Shown one piece after another: positions 24,855 through 34,145 of a stretch of DNA of 64,000 nucleotides. The stretch's first letter is position 1, and each line of letters opens with the position of its first letter. The position numbers and the translations under genes were made by a program. Source of the DNA: Candidatus Poribacteria bacterium (GTDB lineage: Bacteria; Poribacteria; WGA-4E; WGA-3G); assembly GCA_022825665.1 (NCBI GenBank), contig JAJDWI010000041.1:1-64000 (forward strand), written 5' to 3'. The notes under the pieces were generated by a model, which was not told where the DNA came from, ran no database searches, and saw nothing but the letters and a program-made list of their open reading frames with translations.

Positions 24855-26012
24855 TTATTCTGCCATCTCAACAGTCGGAGGATTGATAAAATCGTGATAC
24901 TTCTGTGCGACCTTACCCTGAGTAGCATCACCTGCGTGAATAAGTACACGGAATTGGAAGTTCATCTCTTCACCCTCTTTGAGAATATATGAACCATCTT
25001 TGGATTTGTCTCGTTCAAAGGTCCCGCTTCCAAAGATGTTGCTTCCCATTAGTCCGTAGTTTCTGACATGCCAATAGGTTGGATACCGTGGATTTACAAT
25101 GTGATCATACACAACAATTCCTACGGGTGTCCCTTCAACAATACCGGAATAGTCGCACCAATTTGCACGTTTTCCCCAAGTTTCACCTTCGTTGATACCA
25201 CCGAAAGCGTTTTCAATCTTTCCGCCATCTGATGCGTTCATTGACGGATGTACACGAACGCACATGATACCACCCTCTTTGGTGTCACCAAAATGGACAT
25301 CACCCGCTGATGCAATAAAACTTAAATCAAGGTCAATGATAGTTCTATCTTCAGGTAAATTATAGATGCGGAAGTTCTGCTTATCTGTCATCAAGACTTC
25401 ACCATCTTTGGTTTCCCAATTGTTGTCAGTATATATTGTTCCGACAACTGCACCACCGTGTTTTTGCGTAAAGTTTTGATGTACAACTCTTCCGCAATTA
25501 CTGCCTTCTCCCCATAAGTCGACATCATTGACTTCACCATAGGCAACGTAGAGTGACCGGTGATGCACATGGTCTTTTGAGATATCGCTTGTCTCACCGC
25601 GCGTCACTTCACGTCCATTTGGTCCCAATACAGGGAAGAAATAGGGTCGGTACTGCGTTTTACTATAGCGAAACGTAGTAAATTCTCGTCCGTTTAGTGT
25701 GATGTCAATAGTATCAGAATCTTCATTAAACTGAACACCTGTTTCATCAACAGTACCCTCTGTAAGGGTATAGGTGCGGGAAGCACCGGCAGGAAGACCA
25801 TTGAGTATCCATGCTAAAGATATGGTATCAGTATCCGCATTTGTGATGCATTGAGCAGAGATCTCCTCTCTGCTCTCTGTATCTGTTAGGATAACATCTT
25901 GATTGGAAAATTTACTAATATCAGGATGGTCAACATCAATGACAACGGGACATCCATCTCGGTCGTGGAAGCCTGCATTGACAGTTAGTGTTAGGCAATT
26001 TTGTTCTGCCAT
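24855..26012 (-). CDS. DUF6807 (PmoA-like) family protein
   Basis: Recognised by the family core RPYFFPVLGPNGREVTRG, then DHVHHRSLYVAYGEVNDVDLWGE, followed by GRVVHQNF and GGIMCVRVHPSMNASDGG, in 385 residues. The many His residues look like a metal or sugar site. The family is common in planctomycete- and poribacteria-like genomes beside Gfo/Idh oxidoreductases and sugar isomerases; the reaction is unknown. GAGGAGA before the ATG supports the start. A signal peptide is absent. Confidence 0.82.
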   Translation of the reverse strand: MAEQNCLTLTVNAGFHDRDGCPVVIDVDHPDISKFSNQDVILTDTESREEISAQCITNADTDTISLAWILNGLPAGASRTYTLTEGTVDETGVQFNEDSDTIDITLNGREFTTFRYSKTQYRPYFFPVLGPNGREVTRGETSDISKDHVHHRSLYVAYGEVNDVDLWGEGSNCGRVVHQNFTQKHGGAVVGTIYTDNNWETKDGEVLMTDKQNFRIYNLPEDRTIIDLDLSFIASAGDVHFGDTKEGGIMCVRVHPSMNASDGGKIENAFGGINEGETWGKRANWCDYSGIVEGTPVGIVVYDHIVNPRYPTYWHVRNYGLMGSNIFGSGTFERDKSKDGSYILKEGEEMNFQFRVLIHAGDATQGKVAQKYHDFINPPTVEMAE

Positions 26013-26111
26013 AAATCTCCTCAGTTTCGTTCAATCGTGATGATAGTACAAAAATATGCTGAAATAATCAGTCTTAGCTGAACATAACATAAATAACGTG
26101 ATACATGACAA

Positions 26112-26462
26112 CTATTTGTCTGCATTGAGTTCAAGGATTGCTTCCTCTTCACTATCGTAATTTTCAAAAACAGTTGCTAATCTTCCAAGAACAAGAAGGT
26201 TTCTGATATGAGCACCTGCGTTGACGAGTGCAGTACGTCCACCTTTACGTGTGATAGTTACATGGACTGAAACGAGTGTACCTAAGCCACTACTATCCAT
26301 TCTTGTAACTTCCTCAAGATTAAAGATAACCTTTGGTGAATCGAAGTGCTCCTCAAGCTCTTCATGTATCTGCTGCCTTATTTCAACATTTGCTGCACCG
26401 ATCATGCGACCAGTAGGACGGATAATAATAACACCTTCTCTGTGACGTATTTCTGCTAACAT
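26112..26462 (-). CDS. STAS-domain anti-sigma factor antagonist
   Basis: A 116-residue single STAS domain. Seen: GVIIIRPTGRMIGAANVEIRQQI, the helix, and KVIFNLEEVTRMDSSGLGTLVSVH, where the Ser of MDSSG is the usual phosphorylation site. These proteins bind partner-switching kinases, releasing sigma factors or controlling other targets. No RsbW/SpoIIAB-like kinase is adjacent, so the partner is unknown. A GGGAG ribosome site precedes the ATG. Confidence 0.9.
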   Translation of the reverse strand: MLAEIRHREGVIIIRPTGRMIGAANVEIRQQIHEELEEHFDSPKVIFNLEEVTRMDSSGLGTLVSVHVTITRKGGRTALVNAGAHIRNLLVLGRLATVFENYDSEEEAILELNADK

Positions 26463-26598
26463 ATTTCTCCCTCTCAGTTATTCCACATTTTAATGTGGAT
26501 GGTTATGATAAAAGTTAGTGTAACGAATTTTTGCTGATTTGTCAAGGATGTATGGTTAATGTTCATTAAGAAAATTTCCAAGAAGTTCCACTAATTCT

Positions 26599-28362
26599 TC
26601 ACCTTTGATCTACTTCTTCTGTGGTGTACGGACGGTACTCTATCAATACCGATCTGCCGAAAATAGCAACAATGCACACGAATAATTCTGTTCCGTAAGC
26701 ATCAGTAAGATGTAAATCGTCGCCCAATACAAAATGAACAGGCTGTGGTTTTCCTTCATTAATGGCGATATTTGAAGCATATAAATAGGTCCGGTCACGA
26801 GTATCACGTTTAGGATTCAAATGTCCGGATAAACCTGGAATTTTACCCGTTGCTTCGGGGAAAATTACTGAGCCACCATTTGGAAGTCTCTGCATATCAA
26901 GTTTAAGCCCTCCTTCCGCTGGCACCCAGTCATTTGCAAGAAGTGCAGCATAACCTGGAGCCGCTGCGAATACCTTCATCGGAAGGTGCGTTGTATGCAT
27001 ATCTATATGTGCTTCCCCATTTTCATCGGTTGTTGCACGTTTCCAAGTTTTATTTGGAAACAGTACCAACAACTCAATTCCTGATAAGACAGAACTGTTG
27101 TGGTGGCAGAGGATAACCGCAGTTGATGGTGTTACATTTGTGTCTGCTGCCGGAATCGTGAGAACAAGGTCTGAACCATCAACGAGTTCGTACTTGGGTA
27201 ATTTCCCACTCAACGCTTCTGTTTCGCGTCTGATAATTGGTACTCCGTCTCCACGTCTCTCCATAAAAAATTGTCGATCCCCTGAGCCGTGTATATTTTC
27301 TACAGACATTCTTCCAAGCATTGAAGTAAGTGCTTCGTTTCGTGTTGATTGACGGATATACATGCTATCAATTGTTAGGTTGTTTGGTAGACCACCAGGT
27401 GATATTATTTCAATCCGATCTGAGAACATTGAAAGTCTTATCTTACTTCCCTGAATTGAGTAGTCACGATGTGCAACGGCGTTGACGATAGCTTCAAACA
27501 GAGCTTTTTCACTGTATTGTGGTAAATCAGTACGAGCAGGATTCTTGTATGCACCGACACGCATGTTGCGGACAACAAAAGCAACTGCGTCAGCGATTTG
27601 TCGGTTCAACGGACCTGTAATAGTTTGTGCATCTATCTGTCCAGTTGCGCGGTCTATTCCTTGATAATAAGTTGCAGCAATGCAGGCATTGGGCAACCAC
27701 TCTTCTGGAGAACGGGTGCATAAAAGGACACCTGCCACCGTTGCCCGTTTCACAGCATTCTCATCGTTAGTTAGAAGTCCCATTTTCTCAAGTGCTAACT
27801 CAGGATCGGCAGCACCTTCAGCACTCAACAGTGGTTCCCAAAGAGATTTATCTAAGGACCCATAACCTGTACTAGGGACCGATTGTTTATCATACCAGAG
27901 GAAACGCGATTGACCACGTCGTTGTGCCAGACGAAGACGTTCATCACTTGTCATTTTGCGTTTTGAGCTGCCAACTCGATGGTAGCTGCCTCCAGAACTA
28001 TCATGTAATGCATGACCCTGTGACACTTCAACAAGTAGGAAAGGTTTTCCTTCTTCTATTTCTTTACGGAGAATGTTGGGACGGATTGCTGGTTTTATTT
28101 TGTCGGTGCAAACCTCGGTCAAGAGTTTTTCCAATTCATCCATTTGTTCACGAGACATGCCTTGCACTTCACCACTATCGGTTACACCACACAATATTAC
28201 ACCACCATCTGTGTTGGCAAAGGCGGCAAGTTCGTCTGCAAGATCATCTCGGTTCGGACTCTTAGGTTTGTTACCTGCAAACACAATTTCCTTGAATTCC
28301 CAGTGGCTGTCTTCACCTAAACGTATGTGCCGTTTGATTTCTTCATCACTGAAATTCATCAC
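26599..28362 (-). CDS. AlbA_2 / Schlafen-like DNA-binding regulator with HATPase_c_4 region and a C-terminal extension
   Basis: The 587 residues hold an N-terminal AlbA_2 (Schlafen AAA_4) domain (about 10-140: EFKEIVFAGNK, DDLADELAAFANTDGGVILCGVTDSGEV, YHRVGSSKRKMTSDE) and a GHKL-like helper region (about 280-350: ALFEAIVNAVAHRDYSIQGSKIRLSMFSDRIEIISPGGLP, RNEALTSMLGRM). A beta-rich carboxypeptidase-regulatory-like extension (about 400-570: GIELLVLFPNKTWKRATTDENGEAHIDM) is unusual for this family. Family members act as transcriptional regulators or, in Schlafen, as nucleases or tRNA-related effectors. Role here is unknown. Confidence 0.75.
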   Translation of the reverse strand: MMNFSDEEIKRHIRLGEDSHWEFKEIVFAGNKPKSPNRDDLADELAAFANTDGGVILCGVTDSGEVQGMSREQMDELEKLLTEVCTDKIKPAIRPNILRKEIEEGKPFLLVEVSQGHALHDSSGGSYHRVGSSKRKMTSDERLRLAQRRGQSRFLWYDKQSVPSTGYGSLDKSLWEPLLSAEGAADPELALEKMGLLTNDENAVKRATVAGVLLCTRSPEEWLPNACIAATYYQGIDRATGQIDAQTITGPLNRQIADAVAFVVRNMRVGAYKNPARTDLPQYSEKALFEAIVNAVAHRDYSIQGSKIRLSMFSDRIEIISPGGLPNNLTIDSMYIRQSTRNEALTSMLGRMSVENIHGSGDRQFFMERRGDGVPIIRRETEALSGKLPKYELVDGSDLVLTIPAADTNVTPSTAVILCHHNSSVLSGIELLVLFPNKTWKRATTDENGEAHIDMHTTHLPMKVFAAAPGYAALLANDWVPAEGGLKLDMQRLPNGGSVIFPEATGKIPGLSGHLNPKRDTRDRTYLYASNIAINEGKPQPVHFVLGDDLHLTDAYGTELFVCIVAIFGRSVLIEYRPYTTEEVDQR

Positions 28363-28434
28363 TTATCTCCATAAGCAAATGCGTGACATTTTTTGGTACT
28401 CTTTACAAAATAATACCACATTTAGTCAGGACAT

Positions 28435-29892
28435 TCAACGTCCAGTAGATGGAGATTGAGGCCAGTGAAGTCCACGCTGTCCAGATAGACTTCGGTTTGC
28501 AGACAGATGATATTCTTTATCAGGTAAACCAACAAGTTTCCCATCTTGCACCCATTTCTCATCTCCGCCATAAAGTTCACCTATCAGATGGTTCGTTAAC
28601 CGTTCAAGAATTTCAGCATGTTCAGGTGAATCGGACAGGTCATTTAGTTCTTTCGGATCCTCTTCCAAATCAAAGAGTTGTCTATAGTTACCCATAGCAT
28701 AGTAGATGAGTTTGAAACGTCCTTCATGAATCATTCGGGTAGCACTGCTACCGGAACCGACTTCTCCGTATAGCCATTCACGTTTATTGTCACCTACCAT
28801 TGGCATACCATCCACTGTATCTGGTATACCAACACCAGCAAGATGTAGCAGCGTCGGCATAACATCCTGCCAGCCTACAAGTCGCTCGTCAACTCTGTGA
28901 TGTCCCACTCTGTCGTCACCTGCAGTCCCGACGAGAATCATTGGCACATTAGCAGAATCTTCATAATAGACACGTTTTGCCCACATTCTATGATTACCAA
29001 GCATATCACCGTGATCGGAAGTAAAGAGTATGATAGTATTGTTTAACAAACCTTCTTCGCGCAGTGTTCCGATAACGAGACGTAGTTGATGGTCAATTTG
29101 TGTACATAGGGCATAGAATGCTTGTCGTGCTGAGCGGATTAGATTTTCATTGTATCGTGCATCCTGTGCTTGCCGTGATTTTAGTGGTAATGGCAATTTT
29201 TCTGAGTCCTTAGACCATTCACCGTGATATGGCATACCTATATCAATATCTCTATACATATCCATATAACACTGAAGTGGTGCTAATGGTGGATGTGGAT
29301 GGCAGTAGGATAGGAACCAGAATCCCGGTCGGGTTGGGTCACGGCGTTTAATCATCCGAACCATCTGTTGTGTGCTCCAGTTCGTTACATGACAATCTTC
29401 TGGCAAATGCCAAGGTCTGTTGAGATAATCGTTATTACACATACCGTGCGCGAACTGCTGCCCTGCATATCCTCTATCACCCAGAAAGAGTTCATAATCG
29501 TCAATAACACCGTATTGCAGTCTTCCCTCTTCACCTAAAATCACATCGTCAAATCCGATGCGGTCACGTTGCGGGTAGACATGTAACTTACCGACTGCAT
29601 ACGCCTGATATCCTGCGTCACGAAACGTCTGTGCGATTGTCGGAAGTCCGTCTATACCTTGCTTGTCATTGAAAACTCTGTCTTTATGTGTGCGTGTTGT
29701 TGTTCCTGTCATCAAGGTTTTTCGTGCGGGAACACAGACAGGACATTCGCTGTATCCATTCGTAAATCTGGTGCCAGCGCGAGCGAGAGAGTCAAGTGTC
29801 GGTGTTTGGATATCTGGATGTCCATTGACTCCGAGTAGTGAGTTGGGCCAATGATCAGTTGAGATGAGAAGCACGTGTGGTTTGTCAGCCAT
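28435..29892 (-). CDS. Sulfatase (formylglycine-dependent, cysteine type)
   Basis: A 485-residue arylsulfatase-family enzyme. Seen: HVLLISTDHWPN with the metal-binding Asp, the activation motif CVPAR followed by KTLMTG (Cys53, converted to formylglycine by a sulfatase-modifying enzyme), HPHPP, and TIILFTSDHGDMLGNHRMWAK. The ending EWLYGEV and LFDLEEDPKELNDL is typical. No signal peptide is seen. The enzyme would remove sulfate from a carbohydrate. It lies 10 bases from the bicupin gene upstream, so both may share an operon. Confidence 0.92.
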   Translation of the reverse strand: MADKPHVLLISTDHWPNSLLGVNGHPDIQTPTLDSLARAGTRFTNGYSECPVCVPARKTLMTGTTTRTHKDRVFNDKQGIDGLPTIAQTFRDAGYQAYAVGKLHVYPQRDRIGFDDVILGEEGRLQYGVIDDYELFLGDRGYAGQQFAHGMCNNDYLNRPWHLPEDCHVTNWSTQQMVRMIKRRDPTRPGFWFLSYCHPHPPLAPLQCYMDMYRDIDIGMPYHGEWSKDSEKLPLPLKSRQAQDARYNENLIRSARQAFYALCTQIDHQLRLVIGTLREEGLLNNTIILFTSDHGDMLGNHRMWAKRVYYEDSANVPMILVGTAGDDRVGHHRVDERLVGWQDVMPTLLHLAGVGIPDTVDGMPMVGDNKREWLYGEVGSGSSATRMIHEGRFKLIYYAMGNYRQLFDLEEDPKELNDLSDSPEHAEILERLTNHLIGELYGGDEKWVQDGKLVGLPDKEYHLSANRSLSGQRGLHWPQSPSTGR

Positions 29893-29902
29893 ACTTTATC
29901 CT

Positions 29903-30631
29903 TTACCGGTTATACCGAGCGAAATAGAAGGTTATTAAAGGTTCTTCTGTGTCATTGATTAAACTATGCCCTGGTTCTGATGGTGCAACTGAGACAGCAT
30001 CACCGGGCATCTGACGATACACATTCCTACTGACAATGTGAATACCATTTCCTTTTAGCATATACCATACTTCGTCCATATCCGGACCGTGTCCATGTGT
30101 GTCAGGCGTTTGCATTGCCTCAATCCGTACAACCAACACAGAATGGAGCACCACTAAACCGTCATCTTGACCGAAAATTGGATGGACGAGATGGGTCCAA
30201 TGTCCTTGACTTAAAGGTCGTTCACGGTAGTTTCTAATGAGCACGTCTTTACGTGATACCTCAACACCTTCAGGAATAATCTCTTCTAATATCAGGAATT
30301 CTAATGGGGTGTTTTCCGGGTTATTTAGAACATGGGACAATCCGGGAGGAATTAGGATTGCATCACCTTCTGAAACTTGTTGTTTTACATCTCCTGCTTC
30401 AAATATACCTGAACCGTCAACGATATAAATGATAAGTTGTCTATCATCTAATGAAGTCGGGACTGAAGCAATTCGCGGTTCAAGGTAACAGCGCGAAAAA
30501 CTGTCCACATACCTGAGAATCGCGCCTTCTTTTTTAGAATTATCTTCTGTCTGCTTACAAAAGATTTCACGTTTAATGATATTTCCGTGTGTAAGGCTTG
30601 AAGGACTTTGTAACCAATGCCGCATATACAT
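29903..30631 (-). CDS. Bicupin protein
   Basis: The 242 residues contain two cupin barrels. The first has QLIIYIVDGSGIFEAGDVKQQVSEGDAILIPPGLSHVL (residues about 85-120) and the second TPDTHGHGPDMDEVWYMLKGNGIHIV...MPGDAVSVAPSEPGHSLIN (about 170-225). The His-x-His-x-x-x-x-x-E pattern in the second domain fits a metal site; the first lacks the first histidine pair. Substrate unknown. It starts just upstream of the sulfatase and may be part of the same sugar or small-molecule catabolic unit. Confidence 0.8.
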   Translation of the reverse strand: MYMRHWLQSPSSLTHGNIIKREIFCKQTEDNSKKEGAILRYVDSFSRCYLEPRIASVPTSLDDRQLIIYIVDGSGIFEAGDVKQQVSEGDAILIPPGLSHVLNNPENTPLEFLILEEIIPEGVEVSRKDVLIRNYRERPLSQGHWTHLVHPIFGQDDGLVVLHSVLVVRIEAMQTPDTHGHGPDMDEVWYMLKGNGIHIVSRNVYRQMPGDAVSVAPSEPGHSLINDTEEPLITFYFARYNR

Positions 30632-30756
30632 TTTAAATGCCTCCTATGTATCTGTACAAGGTAGACACCGAGTGGTAATCAATTGACATCATAATATCAA
30701 AAGATGTGGCAATTGGCAAGAAAAAAGGTATCTATTTTTCTATTCGTGTATTTTGA

Positions 30757-31887
30757 TTATATCTGCATCACGGCAGTGTTTGTGAGATATGGGGATTCAA
30801 ACTGTGTGATGTCACCTGCTTTGAGTCCGGGAACAGGAAAAAGACGGACAGATAAAGGTTTATTGAGTTGGATTGAGAGGGTAGCAACATCTGTCAAAAT
30901 AGCAGTGATTTGCGTTGTAGTAGCATCACCAGGGATAGGAATGGTGTCCAGACCAGTGCCACAAACAGTAGAATAGAGTAAAAGACTGTCCAAATTGAAA
31001 TAACATTCTTCGCTCCTTTTACCCAATCCAACATCTTCAAGTACAGGTAGCATTAAGCCTGAGTATCCACACAGTGGTAGAGAAAGTGCCCGGAGTATTC
31101 GTGTTATACCAGCGGCGACTGTCAAAGTGCCACTATCTCCAAAACATCCCGGAAGTTGCTGTTCCATTGCATAAGCGATACTTTCATCACCCATTGGTGC
31201 TGGTGATACATCAATACCAACAAACTTTATTCCCCACTCCTTTGCCATTGTTTCAGCAAGCGTGACAATCCTTTGTCCCTCTTCTTCCATGATGTTTTTT
31301 AATTGCTGTAGAGCAGTATCTAAATCTGGGGAATTAGTAAAAGTATCTTGGACAAGATCGGATGCTTGCCAACCTATACCGAAGTTTGTTCTGGTGTCGT
31401 GCCAGTATGCTGCAGGGAAGAATGGTGTATTCGGTGGGCAGTTCATCAATGCTGCAAAACGTAAGTTTCCGTAACCAACATCGGTTTGGTGTGCTATCTG
31501 TTGAATAATTTCAGCAGTACTTTTTGTTGCATCTTTGGAAATTTGTCCTGATTGTGTTGTGAGTGTAGTCGTCGCAAAGAGAATCTCACTCTGCACAATG
31601 ACATCTGCAACAATAGCGAGATGTGATTTTGTATAATGCTTCTCTGGAAAAATAGTACCCAAGTTAAAAAACTCAATTCCTAATTCTTTTGCTTCGGATT
31701 CTAACGTAAGGATTGAATCTATATCTCGTGCCTCATCCCAGATTTGACTACTTACTCGTGTTGTTTGTACTTCAAATCCGTTCGCTTCAAAACAGGATTG
31801 ACAAGCATTATTAAATCTTGCTGCACGTTGAAGTTGGAATGGAGAGAAAGGGTATGGGATGCCAGTGGTAATGGTTCGGATCTTCAT
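30757..31887 (-). CDS. DUF711 (PFL) family protein
   Basis: A 376-residue protein with the DUF711 features: KIRTITTGIPYPF at the N-terminus, RFAALMNCPPNTPFFPAAYW, IKFVGIDVSPAPMGDESIAYAMEQ, and GYSGLMLPVLEDVGLGKR. Function is unknown; the fold resembles glycyl radical-linked PFL-like proteins in name only. Its start codon overlaps the stop of accA by 4 bases, so the two are translationally coupled. Confidence 0.82.
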   Translation of the reverse strand: MKIRTITTGIPYPFSPFQLQRAARFNNACQSCFEANGFEVQTTRVSSQIWDEARDIDSILTLESEAKELGIEFFNLGTIFPEKHYTKSHLAIVADVIVQSEILFATTTLTTQSGQISKDATKSTAEIIQQIAHQTDVGYGNLRFAALMNCPPNTPFFPAAYWHDTRTNFGIGWQASDLVQDTFTNSPDLDTALQQLKNIMEEEGQRIVTLAETMAKEWGIKFVGIDVSPAPMGDESIAYAMEQQLPGCFGDSGTLTVAAGITRILRALSLPLCGYSGLMLPVLEDVGLGKRSEECYFNLDSLLLYSTVCGTGLDTIPIPGDATTTQITAILTDVATLSIQLNKPLSVRLFPVPGLKAGDITQFESPYLTNTAVMQI

Positions 31888-32864
31888 GGGCAGTTATTGT
31901 CATCTTCTCCATAAAGTCCGAGATTTCGATAGCGTTCATAACGTTGTTGAATTAGTTGTTCCTCAGTCATATCTATTAATTCATTTAGGTGCTTCTTTAT
32001 TGCACGTTTGACGTTGCGGACAGCAGCTTCTGGATCCCTATGAGCACCACCAAGTGGTTCCTTAATCATTTGGTCAATGATGCCTATCTTCAGCAAGTCT
32101 GGAGCAGTGGGTTTATAACCTTCGGTTGCTTCAGGTGCATGTTCACCTTTATCTTTCCATACGATGCCACTACATGCTTCGGGGGGTGCAACACAGTAGA
32201 CTGCATATTCCATCATTAGAACACGATTACCAACTGCAATTGCCAATGCACCGCCACTTCCGCCTTCACCAATAATAATGACGAGAATGGGAACACGCAT
32301 TTGCATCATTTCCGCAAGGTTATCTGCGATTGCAGACGCTTGTCCGTATTCTTCAGAACGGAGATCAAAATGTGCGCCAGGTGTATCAACAAAACAGATC
32401 AAGGGACGGTTGAATTTGTTTGCTAACCGCATCAGACGTCTGGCTTTTCTGTAACCTTCTGGATGTGTATAACCAAAGTTCATCTCCTGCCGTTCTACAA
32501 GATTAGTACCTTTCTGTTGTGCAAGGTAGACAATAGGCTGCTCATCAAACCATGCTAAACCCCCGATGAGTGCTCGGTCATCACCGTATAGCTTATCACT
32601 ACGGAGTTCAACGGGATCATCAAGAAGAGAGTCAATGTATAAAGGAGCTTGCGGACGTTGTGGATGTCTGGCTAACCGCACTTTATCCCATCGACTCAGT
32701 TTTTGGAAGGTCTGTTTTGTGAGTGAGTCAGCGTTCTGTTTGAGTGCTGCAAGACCTTCTGTAAGATCTAAATCTGGATGTTCTTCCGTGAAAGCGTCAA
32801 GTTGTATAAGATGACGTTCCAATTCAATTAGAGGTCTTTCAAAATCTAATTCAGTTGAATTCAC
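31884..32864 (-). CDS. accA: Acetyl-CoA carboxylase carboxyltransferase subunit alpha
   Basis: It forms, with AccD, the carboxyltransferase that moves CO2 from biotin to acetyl-CoA, the first committed step of fatty acid synthesis. Seen in 326 residues: the coiled N-terminal ELERHLIQLDAFTEEH, DRALIGGLAWFD, MNFGYTHPEGYRKARRLMRLANKFNRPLICFVDTPGA, GEGGSGGALAIAVGNRVLMMEYAVYCVAPPEACSGIVWKD and the oxyanion-type EGGSGG. AccB, AccC and AccD are not in the window. It is followed by DUF711 with a 4-base overlap and preceded by dprA. Confidence 0.95.
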   Translation of the reverse strand: MNSTELDFERPLIELERHLIQLDAFTEEHPDLDLTEGLAALKQNADSLTKQTFQKLSRWDKVRLARHPQRPQAPLYIDSLLDDPVELRSDKLYGDDRALIGGLAWFDEQPIVYLAQQKGTNLVERQEMNFGYTHPEGYRKARRLMRLANKFNRPLICFVDTPGAHFDLRSEEYGQASAIADNLAEMMQMRVPILVIIIGEGGSGGALAIAVGNRVLMMEYAVYCVAPPEACSGIVWKDKGEHAPEATEGYKPTAPDLLKIGIIDQMIKEPLGGAHRDPEAAVRNVKRAIKKHLNELIDMTEEQLIQQRYERYRNLGLYGEDDNNCP

Positions 32865-32876
32865 TTATTATACCTC

Positions 32877-34079
32877 TCAAATAGCTTTGGTAAACAACTT
32901 ACCGGGTAACTGCTGAATTGCACCTTTGAGTTCCAACATCAATAGAACACTCGAAACTTGGTTAATCGGTAGCTGCGTTGATCTGACGATGGTATCAATA
33001 TGGGACGATGGAATTTCAATAGCATTAAATATCTTTGATTCATCATCAGTTAAATCTGGTGGTGGACTTACAGGTAAAACTTCATCTTGTGCAGCAGTTG
33101 TTGCGGTTCTGCTGTCAATTAACGGTGTTTCAGGAATATCTCTGTTCTTATCTGTCGCTATAGATGGTGTATTAGCAGATATTTGTCGTAATGCATGTTG
33201 CGGTAGAGCTTCTAACAAATCATCTACGGTACTAATAAGTTTAGCACCGTTATCGATTAACCTATGCGTACCAGTTGATAGTTCAGAAAAAATCTCACCT
33301 GGAACTGCGAATACCTCTCTTCCCTGTTCAGTTGCGAGACGGGCAGTAATAAGGGCACCACTTCGGTTTGATGCCTCAACCACAACGGTTCCAAGAGTTA
33401 ATCCACTGATGATTCTGTTTCGTCTTGGAAAATTCTCAGACCTCGGTTTCATACCCATGGGAAACTCAGAGATTAATGCCCCTGACTCAATAACTTTATC
33501 CACCAAATCACGATTGGATGCAGGATAGATTAAACTAAGTCCATTTCCCATAACAGCAACAGTTCTACCACCAGCCTCCAAAGCACCTCGATGAGCACAA
33601 GCATCTATACCTTTAGCAAACCCACTTGTCACCGTAAGACCACAGTTAACGAGTTGATGTGCCAATTGATAACTGACGCGTCGTCCATAATCTTTTGCAT
33701 CTCTGGAACCTACTATTGCTATGCTGAGTCCGTCTTCTGGTTTCAACTCTCCTCTAACATAAAGTAGTAAAGGAGGGGTGTCAATTTCCTTCAACAGTGT
33801 TGGATATGCTGCATCATAATAAGTAATTATCTGACACTCATATTCTTGGATCAATTCCAATTCGCGTTCTAAAGGACATCCAAGTTTTTTATTGATCAGA
33901 GATTCGCGTGCTGAATTAGAAAGTTCAGTGATTTTTTCCAGTTCTTGAGTAGTAGCATTAATCACTTTTCCCGCACTACCAAAAATATCAACCAAGAATT
34001 GGACGGTTTTTGGTCCTATACCTTGGATCAAACTGAGATGGAGAAGGTTTATTGATTCCTGAGATAGCATTTCCGACAA
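32877..34079 (-). CDS. dprA: DNA processing protein DprA (Smf)
   Basis: It protects incoming single-stranded DNA and loads RecA during transformation. The 400 residues have an N-terminal SAM-like helix region, the Rossmann-like core YVRGELKPEDGLSIAIVGSRDAKDYGRR, SGFAKGIDACAHRGALEAGGRTVAVMGNGL, FPRRNRIISGLTLGTVVVEASNRSGALITARLATEQGREVFAVPGEI, and a short C-terminal winged-helix-like domain (about 340-400). Competence genes are not otherwise seen. It lies upstream of accA with 12 bases between them. Confidence 0.95.
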   Translation of the reverse strand: MSEMLSQESINLLHLSLIQGIGPKTVQFLVDIFGSAGKVINATTQELEKITELSNSARESLINKKLGCPLERELELIQEYECQIITYYDAAYPTLLKEIDTPPLLLYVRGELKPEDGLSIAIVGSRDAKDYGRRVSYQLAHQLVNCGLTVTSGFAKGIDACAHRGALEAGGRTVAVMGNGLSLIYPASNRDLVDKVIESGALISEFPMGMKPRSENFPRRNRIISGLTLGTVVVEASNRSGALITARLATEQGREVFAVPGEIFSELSTGTHRLIDNGAKLISTVDDLLEALPQHALRQISANTPSIATDKNRDIPETPLIDSRTATTAAQDEVLPVSPPPDLTDDESKIFNAIEIPSSHIDTIVRSTQLPINQVSSVLLMLELKGAIQQLPGKLFTKAI

Positions 34080-34145
34080 TATATATATTCTCCTAAATTC
34101 AAATGACCTATGTGGTATTAGTACTCTGAACTAAAAGTAATTCTA

